This document shows positions 8,343 to 14,578 of a stretch of 26,505 nucleotides of DNA, piece by piece. The notes beneath the pieces are model-generated. The model was not told where the DNA came from, searched no databases, and worked only from the letters and a program-made list of their open reading frames with translations. Made by a program: the position numbers and the translations under genes. This DNA comes from 4484-232 sp964486555 (GTDB lineage Bacteria > Thermotogota > Thermotogae > Thermotogales > Thermotogaceae). How positions within the stretch are numbered: the first letter of the stretch is position 1; each line of letters opens with the position of its first letter. The stretch covers positions 1 to 26,505 of the forward strand of contig CAZANP010000023.1 of the NCBI GenBank assembly GCA_964486555.1, given 5' to 3'.

Positions 8343-9656
8343 TCAATCTTTGTATTCGAAGGTGAAATCCCCAATGTAGACAGTATCACCATCTTTTACC
8401 CCCGCATCCTTGAGGATTTTTGAAAGGCCGTTTTTTTCCAACTTTTCCAGAAGCATGATCCTCGCATCTCTCTCCGAGATATCGTATCTTTCGAGCCATC
8501 TCTGTATATCCTCCCCAAAGACCTCGTATTCTCCTTCTCCTAGCTTCCTAACATGGATGGAAATTTTCTCAGGTAACCTTCTCCACACCGCAGAAGGTTT
8601 CTTGAACTTTTCAGTTGCAACGGGCTGAAGTTTCTTTCTGCTGTTTTCAACGAATTCCCAAACCTTCCACATTAACTCTTTTATACCCTCTCCGGTGACA
8701 GCTGATGTTGGTAAAACCTCTGTGCCGGATATTCTTTTCAAAATTTCGATCTTCTCAATGAGATTCTCTCTACTCTGAACCAAATCTACCTTGTTGGCCA
8801 CCACTATCTCGGGTTTCTCTAAGAGGCTTTTTGCATATCTCTTCATCTCTTCCTTTATCACCCTGTAATCCTCAACTGGATCTCTTCCTTCAAACCCACT
8901 TATATCGATGACATGGAGAATAACGGAACACCTCTCCACATGCCTTAAAAAAACGTTACCAAGCCCTGCTCCCTCACTTGCACCTTCTATCAAACCTGGG
9001 ATATCCGCTACGATGTACTCCTTATCCGTGTCCAATCTAACAACTCCCAAGTTGGGTATGAGCGTTGTGAAGGGATAATTTGCTATCTTCGGCCTGGCAT
9101 TACTCATTCTGGCTATGAGGGAAGATTTCCCCACGTTAGGATATCCAACTAAAGCGGCATCTGCGAGTATCTTCAACTCGAGCTCCAGCCATCTTCTTTC
9201 ACCTTTTTCGCCTTTCTCGAAAATCCTAGGAGCTCTCCTAGTTGGTGTTTTAAAATGATGATTTCCCCTACCGCCTCTTCCACCTCTTGCAACACACACC
9301 ATTTTCCAGGGTGTATCCATATCTGCCAACACTTCCCCCGTTTCAAGATCCTTCACGATGGTTCCAACGGGAACGTCCAGTATTAGATCCTTGCCGTTTC
9401 TTCCCTTCATTTTCTTCCCTTTACCATTTTTCCCGTTTTCAGCTATGAACTTTTTCTTTCCAACAAATGATAAGAGGGTGGAGATGTTCGGATTCGCTCT
9501 CAATATCACGAACCCACCGTCTCCACCATCTCCTCCATCTGGCCCACCCTTGGGAACATACTTTTCCCTTCTGAAACTCACACATCCATTTCCACCGTCA
9601 CCTGCTTTTACGAAGATCCTGACTCTATCCACAAATTCCGATCTTTCAAAGTTCAT
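8343..9656 (-). CDS. obgE: Obg family GTPase (ribosome assembly)
   Basis: 437 residues in the three-domain Obg layout. The glycine-rich N-terminal Obg fold (about 1-158) includes KAGDGGNGCVSFRREKYVPK. The G domain has GYPNVGKSS (about 170), DIPGLIEGASEGAGLG (about 217), NKVD (about 285) and SAVTGEG. A C-terminal OCT domain follows (about 360-430, SIHVRKLGEGEYEVFGEDI). Obg binds the large ribosomal subunit in a late assembly step and responds to (p)ppGpp. ATG at 9656 is supported by GAGGTG five bases upstream; the in-frame TTG at 9671 would add five residues and overlap the preceding gene. It is the second gene of the minus-strand string. Confidence 0.97.
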   Translation of the reverse strand: MNFERSEFVDRVRIFVKAGDGGNGCVSFRREKYVPKGGPDGGDGGDGGFVILRANPNISTLLSFVGKKKFIAENGKNGKGKKMKGRNGKDLILDVPVGTIVKDLETGEVLADMDTPWKMVCVARGGRGGRGNHHFKTPTRRAPRIFEKGEKGERRWLELELKILADAALVGYPNVGKSSLIARMSNARPKIANYPFTTLIPNLGVVRLDTDKEYIVADIPGLIEGASEGAGLGNVFLRHVERCSVILHVIDISGFEGRDPVEDYRVIKEEMKRYAKSLLEKPEIVVANKVDLVQSRENLIEKIEILKRISGTEVLPTSAVTGEGIKELMWKVWEFVENSRKKLQPVATEKFKKPSAVWRRLPEKISIHVRKLGEGEYEVFGEDIQRWLERYDISERDARIMLLEKLEKNGLSKILKDAGVKDGDTVYIGDFTFEYKD

Positions 9657-9667
9657 CTCAACACCTC

Positions 9668-10420
9668 TCAATATATCCTCTTCAATATATCCAGAAATTT
9701 AAAAAATTCCAATTTTTCTAACCTGTCAAGTATATCATCTATAGAGACCCTTTCTTTTGAGAAAACGTTCATGTAAGTTAGAAGATCCGCTGTCTCTGAT
9801 GTACTTTCCAATCTTTTCAAAATATTCGCTTTGAAAAAACCTGAAAACTCCTCCATATCTTTATAAGATGGCATTTCACCCGTTATTCTTCCCAGAAAAA
9901 GCCTGTCAACACCTTTTGAGATCTCCAGGAATACCTCTTTTTCTCTCTCACCTAAAAATTCTTTTAAAAACAGAGATTCAAGACGTGTGATTCCCGAGAG
10001 TTTCACGAAGTTCCTCGGTCTTGAAAACAATTTTTGAGGTTTCAGGGGAGAAGGTACCTTGATTTTTCTCAGTTGCTCCAGAGAAGTTTTCTTCACCCCA
10101 CCGGTCATAACGGAGAAAAGAACCCCTCCACCTATTTCGATGAAGGGAGGAGGGAATGTTAAAAAACTTTTTTCCAAACCTTTTTTGAGATCGTCGATCT
10201 CATCTGAGGTTCCCCATATTTGCACAAAAGAAAATTCCGCTTCCACACTCTTTTTGACTTCGTACCACCTGGGCACAGCTTTAAATATCTCATCCGCGAG
10301 ATTTTCCAAAGTGTCTCTCACAATTCCTTTGTATTTGGATGGCTCGTTCCTCCAACCAACGGAGAAGACGATATTCATGTGAAAGGTTCTGAGAGGTTTC
10401 CCTTCAAAAATGATCTTCAC
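9668..10420 (-). CDS. Protein of unknown function upstream of obg; possible degenerate M16-peptidase-like fold
   Basis: 250 residues, no signal peptide or membrane helix, and no family I recognise with confidence. The segment VFSVGWRNEP...KGIVRDTLENLADEI (about residues 18-46) resembles the start of M16 zinc peptidases (vGsrnEp...GiaHfLEHm), but the HxxEH zinc site is replaced by RDTLEN. If related, it would be a non-catalytic member. The middle (about 105-150) is Lys/Pro rich and probably flexible. GTG at 10420 has GAGGAGGG six bases upstream. It is the first gene of the minus-strand string, and its stop overlaps the first codons of a longer obg reading (TTG 9671), so it is co-transcribed with obg. 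Confidence 0.8.
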   Translation of the reverse strand: MKIIFEGKPLRTFHMNIVFSVGWRNEPSKYKGIVRDTLENLADEIFKAVPRWYEVKKSVEAEFSFVQIWGTSDEIDDLKKGLEKSFLTFPPPFIEIGGGVLFSVMTGGVKKTSLEQLRKIKVPSPLKPQKLFSRPRNFVKLSGITRLESLFLKEFLGEREKEVFLEISKGVDRLFLGRITGEMPSYKDMEEFSGFFKANILKRLESTSETADLLTYMNVFSKERVSIDDILDRLEKLEFFKFLDILKRIY

Positions 10421-10437
10421 ATCTTTCCCTCCTCGGA

Positions 10438-10464
10438 AATATCGAGTTCATTGATCTCGGTATT
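10438..10464. repeat. Imperfect inverted repeat near the obg-string promoter
   Basis: Arms AATATCGAG (10438-10446) and CTCGGTATT (10456-10464) pair with a single mismatch that could be a G-U wobble in RNA; the spacer is 9 bases. It lies 17 bases upstream of the GTG of the first minus-strand gene and next to minus-strand TATACT/TATTAT sequences. It could be an operator or a 5' leader hairpin. Confidence 0.4.
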
Positions 10465-10641
10465 ATGAGTATAATACGAGTATTGATGATCGACGCGATT
10501 TTGTGATATCGAGAACCATAATATAGACTGATAACGTTGTATAATAGATTCGATCACAATTGAAAGGCCAAAAATTTGAGTATATCGAGATTTCAATAAG
10601 AGAAATCATGATGATTGTGTATGGAATGGCACTTGAAAGGT

Positions 10642-10673
10642 TCCCCAAAGCCCTGATGCACGGGCTTAGGGGA
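10642..10673. repeat. 12-bp inverted repeat upstream of hfq
   Basis: Arms TCCCCAAAGCCC (10642-10653) and GGGCTTAGGGGA (10662-10673) pair at 11 of 12 positions around an 8-base loop. Neither strand carries a T-run afterwards, so it does not look like a standard intrinsic terminator. It ends 14 bases before the TATAAT assigned to hfq. It could be a protein-binding site or the end of an unannotated transcript coming from the left. Confidence 0.5.
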
Positions 10674-10687
10674 TTCTGGAGATATAC

Positions 10688-10693
10688 TATAAT
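10688..10693 (+). promoter_or_regulatory. Candidate -10 element for hfq
   Basis: A perfect TATAAT lies 39 bases before the hfq GTG. The expected transcription start, near 10700, leaves a short leader containing GGGGGG. No convincing -35 is visible (TTAGGG at 16 bases spacing is the best). If this promoter is used, the in-frame TTG at 10694 cannot be the start of hfq. Confidence 0.4.
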
Positions 10694-10732
10694 TTGAATG
10701 CATTGAAAAATTCTTTCATGGGGGGATACAAA

Positions 10733-11014
10733 GTGGCGGAAAAGTTTAACCTTCAGGATAGGTTCTTGAACCACCTCAGAGTCAACAAAATAGAGGTAAA
10801 AGTGTACCTTGTAAACGGATTTCAAACGAAAGGATTCATAAGATCATTCGATAGTTACACTGTTCTACTGGAAAGTGGGAATCAGCAGAGTCTTATTTAC
10901 AAACATGCCATAAGTACCATAATCCCTTCTTCCTATGTCAGGTTAATGAAACCTAAAGAGGAAGGGGAGGAAGAGAAAGAGGGGGAGAAAAAGGGAGATG
11001 ATGGAGAAGAATGA
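10733..11014 (+). CDS. hfq: RNA chaperone Hfq
   Basis: 93 residues. The Sm fold is complete: Sm1 region (about 7-45, QDRFLNHLRVNKIEVKVYLV) and Sm2 with the YKHAISTI signature (about 57-64). Hfq forms a hexamer that binds A-rich and U-rich RNA and helps small RNAs pair with mRNAs. GTG at 10733 is the start because GGGGGG lies seven bases upstream and the protein then begins MAEKFNLQDRFLNH as in Thermotoga; the in-frame TTG at 10694 is next to the -10 element. The tail after about residue 73 is almost only Lys, Glu, Asp and Gly and is encoded by a long all-purine tract. The end overlaps hflX by 17 bases. Confidence 0.97.
   Translation: MAEKFNLQDRFLNHLRVNKIEVKVYLVNGFQTKGFIRSFDSYTVLLESGNQQSLIYKHAISTIIPSSYVRLMKPKEEGEEEKEGEKKGDDGEE
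10955..10998 (+). other. 44-base uninterrupted purine tract at the hfq-hflX junction
   Basis: Every base from 10955 to 10998 on the plus strand is A or G. The tract encodes the charged Hfq tail and at the same time supplies several overlapping GGAG-like ribosome binding sites for hflX. Such A/G repeats also resemble the (ARN)n sequences that the distal face of Hfq binds. Confidence 0.9.
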
Positions 11015-12260
11015 TTTTTCTGGTAGAAAAGCGATTCTGATCGGCATAGATTCAGATGACCATGTATGTGTCGATGAATCTTTGGAAGAGCTCGAAAACC
11101 TGTGCGAAACATTGGATATCGAGGTTTTGGATTGGGTCGTACAGAAAAGGAAAAAACCTGATCCAAGGTACTATCTGGGAAAGGGAAAAATTGAAAAATT
11201 GAAGAATCTGAAAGAGTTGATGAAAGCTGATTTGATAGTCGCAGATGGAGAGTTGAATCCTATACAAGCAAGAAACATAGAGGATATCGCCGGGGCGAAA
11301 GTTTTGGATAGAACACAGATCATATTGGAGATATTCGCACATCATGCGACAAGTGAAGAAGGAAAGATTCAGGTTGAAATGGCCCAGCTTGAATACAAAC
11401 TTCCGAGAATCGTGGGAAAAGGTGAAGAACTCTCAAGATTGGGGGGAGGTATAGGTACAAGAGGTCCAGGTGAACAACTTCTAGAGCAGGAGAGAAGGAG
11501 AATAAAAGATAGAATCTCGGTCCTCAGGAAGAAACTTGAGGAGATAAAAGTCGAAAGGGATGTTCAAAGGAAAAGAAGATTGAAAAGTGGTATTCCCCAC
11601 GTATCGATAGCCGGCTATACAAACGCCGGAAAGTCAACTCTCCTGAAGGTTCTGACGGATACCGAGGTCCTGATAGCCGATAAGCTCTTCGCAACGCTTG
11701 AACCCACCACCAGAAGGTTAAAGCTTCCAAACGGGAGAGTGATCTTGATAAGCGATACGGTTGGATTCATAAGGAAACTTCCGCACAGTATCGTAGCAGC
11801 ATTCCATGCAACTCTTGAAGAGATAGCTTTCTCAGACCTTATTCTCGTTTTGGTTGATGCCTCAGATGTCCACATGGAGAACAAACTGAAAGCTTGCTAT
11901 GACGTCTTAAGAGAGATAAAGGCTGATAGCATAAAGAAGATACTGGTGTTCAACAAGGTAGACATGTGTACACGTGATAGAATAGAGAAACTGAGTCTGG
12001 AGTATCCCGACGCTGTTTTCATTTCCGCTCTTAAAAAGGAAGGGTTGAATACTTTGGTGAAGAGATTGGAGAGAGAGTTGTTTTCAGGAGAAGAGAAGAG
12101 AAAATTCATCATACCCATTTCAAAAGTTGGAATCGTGTACAGCTATAGAGAAAATCTGGAGATAATCGACGAAAAGTACAACAGTAATATAGTCGAGATG
12201 ATTCTAAAAGGAAAGAAAGAGGTGTTGGATACAGTCGAAAGTAGGGTGAAAGGACCTTGA
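10998..12260 (+). CDS. hflX: Ribosome-associated GTPase HflX
   Basis: 420 residues. The N-terminal HflX domain ends in the glycine-rich loop LSRLGGGIGTRGPGEQLLEQ (about 149-168). The G domain has GYTNAGKST (about 205-213), DTVGFIRKLPH (about 252-262), NKVD (about 318-321) and a SAL motif. HflX splits stalled or heat-damaged 70S ribosomes. Two start codons lie in tandem (ATG 10998 and 11001) behind GGGAG within the purine tract; I used the first. It overlaps hfq by 17 bases and fmt by 4 (TTGA), so these genes are translationally coupled. hfq-hflX adjacency is common in bacteria. Confidence 0.96.
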   Translation: MMEKNDFSGRKAILIGIDSDDHVCVDESLEELENLCETLDIEVLDWVVQKRKKPDPRYYLGKGKIEKLKNLKELMKADLIVADGELNPIQARNIEDIAGAKVLDRTQIILEIFAHHATSEEGKIQVEMAQLEYKLPRIVGKGEELSRLGGGIGTRGPGEQLLEQERRRIKDRISVLRKKLEEIKVERDVQRKRRLKSGIPHVSIAGYTNAGKSTLLKVLTDTEVLIADKLFATLEPTTRRLKLPNGRVILISDTVGFIRKLPHSIVAAFHATLEEIAFSDLILVLVDASDVHMENKLKACYDVLREIKADSIKKILVFNKVDMCTRDRIEKLSLEYPDAVFISALKKEGLNTLVKRLERELFSGEEKRKFIIPISKVGIVYSYRENLEIIDEKYNSNIVEMILKGKKEVLDTVESRVKGP

Positions 12261-13356
12261 AAATAGTATTCGTGGGAACACCTGATTTTGCCTCTCATAT
12301 ATTAGAACATCTGGTCCATTCCTGGAACATCGTGGGAGTCGTTACACAACCTGATAGAAAAGGGGGAAGAGGCAAAAAGGTGCTTGTACCTCCCGTTAAA
12401 GTGGTGGCGGAGAAATACGGAATTCCATTGATTCAACCGTCCACCATAAATGAAGAGGAANNNNNNNNNNNNNNNNNNNNNNNNNNNNNNNNNNNNNNNN
12501 NNNNNNNNNNNNNNNNNNNNNNNNNNNNNNNNNNNNNNNNNNNNNNNNNNNNNNNNNNNNGGCGGAGAAATACGGAATTCCATTGATTCAACCGTCCACC
12601 ATAAATGAAGAGGAAGCTGTGGAATTCATCAGGTCAAAAGATCCCGATGTTTTGCTGATAGCCGCTTATGGTAAGATTCTAAAGGAAACTGTATTGAGAA
12701 TACCAAAGTTTGGAGCGTACAACGTTCACGCTTCTCTTCTTCCGAGATACAGAGGAGCTGCTCCAATCCAAAGGGCGATAGAGAACGGAGAGAGGAAAAC
12801 GGGTATCACTGTTTTCAAGATGGTGAAAGAGTTGGATGCAGGCCCAATAGCACTTCAAAAAACCCTAGAAATTGGAGATTTTGAAACTTTCGGAGATGTG
12901 TACGTAAAACTCATAGATCTCGCAAAAGAAGCAGTCGATGAGTTTTTGAAGCTCCTCTCTGATAACAAGGTAGTTTTCATTCCTCAGGATGACAGTAAGG
13001 CGACTTACGCTCCCAAGATAAAAAAAGAGGATACTTTTGTGAATTTTTCTGAAACATCTGAGAAAGTGAAGAACAAAATAAGAGCTTACGATCCTGTACC
13101 AGGAGCTAGAGCTCTTTTCAAAAATCAGATAGTTAAACTCTTCGAAGTTAAAGACATGAAGAGGAACGACGATGAAGATGTACCGGGAAAGATCTCGGAA
13201 ATAGAGGAGAAAGGAGCTTGGATTAAAACAGGAGATGGTAAAATCCTTCTTGGTAAGATTCAATTCCCTGGAAAAAAAGTCTTGTCTTTTTCAGAGGCAA
13301 AGAATGGGAGACTCATTAGAGAAGGAGATATCCTAGAAGGAGGTGCTTGTATTTGA
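12257..13356 (+). CDS. fmt: Methionyl-tRNA formyltransferase, interrupted only by an assembly artefact
   Basis: Adds the formyl group to initiator Met-tRNA. Motifs: MKIVFVGTPDFA at the start (TTG, overlapping the hflX stop), NVHASLLPRYRGAAPIQRAI (formyl-transfer Asn/His) and ELDAGPI (catalytic Asp). The OB-fold-like C-terminal domain follows (about 205-314). As written, the gene is broken by 100 N. However, the 55 bases ending at 12460 are repeated exactly at 12561-12615; deleting 12461-12615 joins codon 68 to GCT at 12616 in frame and gives a 314-residue protein, the normal family length. It should therefore be treated as intact. It sits between hflX and a small HMA-like gene. Confidence 0.96.
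12406..12615. repeat. 55-base direct duplication flanking a 100-N gap (contig-end overlap)
   Basis: Bases 12406-12460 and 12561-12615 are identical and lie immediately on either side of N 12461-12560. This is what a scaffolder leaves when two contigs sharing a k-mer-sized end are joined without merging. The true sequence most likely runs from 12460 directly to 12616. Confidence 0.95.
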
Positions 13357-13562
13357 AGAGACTTCAATATTTCATGATCAAGAATCTCCATCAGGATACG
13401 GTGGAAGAAGTTGAAAGAATAATAAAAAGCATAGAAGGTGTTCTCAATGTGGATATCGTCGTTGAAGCGGGAGTTGCCGGTATAGAATACGACGACAATT
13501 TTTTAACACGTGAGGAAATCGTGGAAAAACTCAGAAGGCATGGATTCGAAGTACTGCCGTAA
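13353..13562 (+). CDS. Small ferredoxin-fold (HMA-like) protein without the metal-binding CxxC
   Basis: 69 residues with the beta-alpha-beta-beta-alpha-beta pattern of heavy-metal-associated/CopZ domains: DTVEEVERIIKSIEGVLNVD, then VVEAGVAGIEYDD, then LTREEIVEKLRRHGFEVLP. The loop that would carry GMTCxxC has no Cys at all (MIKNLHQDT), so copper or mercury binding as in CopZ is unlikely. TTG at 13353 is chosen because GGAGGTG ends seven bases before it and it overlaps the fmt stop (TTGA); TTG 13347 is too close to that site. The stop overlaps the ATG of the ABC ATPase gene (TAATG). Function is not known to me. Confidence 0.75.
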   Translation: MKRLQYFMIKNLHQDTVEEVERIIKSIEGVLNVDIVVEAGVAGIEYDDNFLTREEIVEKLRRHGFEVLP

Positions 13563-14578
13563 TGGGGGGATCCGCCATCGATAATGTAATAATGAGAGTT
13601 GAGAATCTGAAAAAATACTTTCCTATAAGAAAAGGATTTTTAGTAAAAAGGACTGTTGGATACGTAAAAGCTGTTGATGATATTTCTTTTGAAATAAAAA
13701 AAGGTAAGACCTTTGCGTTGGTTGGAGAATCTGGATGCGGTAAAACAACGACCGCACGAACTGTTCTCAGATTGACTGATCCCACAGATGGTAGAATTCT
13801 TTTTGATGGGAGCGACATATCAAAGCTTGGTTACAGAGAACTCCTTCCCTTCAGGAGAAGAATGCAGATAGTATTCCAGGATCCGATGAGTTCTTTGAAT
13901 CCCAGAATGACCGTTGGTGAGATAATAACAGAACCCATTCTCTTCCATGGGCTCGCTGATTCGAAACAGGAAGCGTACGAGATGGCGAAAGATATCCTGG
14001 TGAGTATCGGTTTAAAACCATATCACCTCGATAGGTATCCTCATCAGTTCAGCGGGGGTCAAAGACAAAGAATCGCAATAGCAAGGGCGATATCGATTGA
14101 TCCAGATCTTTTAATATTGGATGAACCAACATCTGCCTTGGACGTTTCTGTGCAGGCTCAGATAATAAACCTGTTCCTCAAATTCCAGGAAGAGAAGCAT
14201 TTTTCGTATCTTTTCATATCACATGATCTGGGGCTCGTAAGATTCATCAGTCATGAGGTCGGTATAATGTATCTTGGAAGAATCGTGGAGATGGGTGAAA
14301 CGGAGGAGATCTTTGAAAATCCCCTTCATCCCTATACAAAGGCGCTGTTATCCGCTGTCCCAATACCGGATCCTGAGGTGGAGAAGAGGAGAAAAAGGAT
14401 AATACTAACAGGAGGAGTGCCGAGTCCCATAAACAGACCGAGCGGTTGTTTCTTTCATCCAAGGTGTCCTTACAAAATGGAAATATGCGAGAGGGAATAT
14501 CCTCCTCTTGTGGAGGTTTCTAAAAACCACCGGGTTGCATGTCACCTGGTGGCAAAAGAAGGAGGTGTTAAGGAATGA
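13562..14578 (+). CDS. Oligopeptide/dipeptide-family ABC transporter ATPase (DppF/OppF type)
   Basis: 338 residues, powering the importer encoded downstream. Walker A GESGCGKTT (55-63), Q-loop VFQDPMSSLNPR, signature FSGGQRQRIAIARA, Walker B LLILDEPTSALD and switch ISHD are all intact. The C-terminal oligo/dipeptide extension carries HPYTKALLSAVP and then cysteines spaced C-x5-C-x6-C with a fourth before HL, as in this subfamily. The start is not certain: ATG 13562 overlaps the previous stop but has only a weak GAAG upstream; ATG 13592 would begin just before RVENLKKYF. Family importers usually have two different ATPases (D and F); only this one is present here. The substrate may be peptides or oligosaccharides, since Thermotogales use both with this family. 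Confidence 0.93.
   Translation: MGGSAIDNVIMRVENLKKYFPIRKGFLVKRTVGYVKAVDDISFEIKKGKTFALVGESGCGKTTTARTVLRLTDPTDGRILFDGSDISKLGYRELLPFRRRMQIVFQDPMSSLNPRMTVGEIITEPILFHGLADSKQEAYEMAKDILVSIGLKPYHLDRYPHQFSGGQRQRIAIARAISIDPDLLILDEPTSALDVSVQAQIINLFLKFQEEKHFSYLFISHDLGLVRFISHEVGIMYLGRIVEMGETEEIFENPLHPYTKALLSAVPIPDPEVEKRRKRIILTGGVPSPINRPSGCFFHPRCPYKMEICEREYPPLVEVSKNHRVACHLVAKEGGVKE

Larger units (their letters stand above)
10421..10732. promoter_or_regulatory. Divergent intergenic region between the obg/pil string and hfq
   Basis: 312 bases, clearly more AT-rich than its surroundings, with no supported gene. It must hold the promoters for both directions. Plus-strand TATAAT hexamers lie at 10470-10475, 10540-10545 and 10688-10693, but none has a good TTGACA at 16-18 bases. 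The octamer ATATCGAG occurs three times in the same orientation (10439, 10506, 10582). Two inverted repeats are present (10438-10464 and 10642-10673, listed separately). A 29-codon ORF (10608-10697) covers the second hairpin but lacks a good ribosome binding site. Confidence 0.6.

Noticed and set aside
10470..10545. TATAAT hexamers at 10470 and 10540 as plus-strand promoters
   Set aside because: No acceptable -35 partner and such hexamers are frequent by chance in this AT-rich stretch.
10608..10697. 29-codon ORF upstream of hfq (begins with two Met codons, spans the 12-bp stem)
   Set aside because: Only a weak AAGAGA precedes it and the frame is short enough to be chance; mentioned in the intergenic entry but not called as a gene.
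10463..10825. 120-codon open frame on the minus strand across the hfq promoter region
   Set aside because: It has no ribosome binding site, overlaps hfq in antisense, and its translation is Ile/Tyr-rich, as expected of AT-rich non-coding DNA.
13347..13352. TTG 13347 as start of the HMA-like gene
   Set aside because: Only one base separates it from GGAGGTG; TTG 13353 has the normal seven-base spacing.
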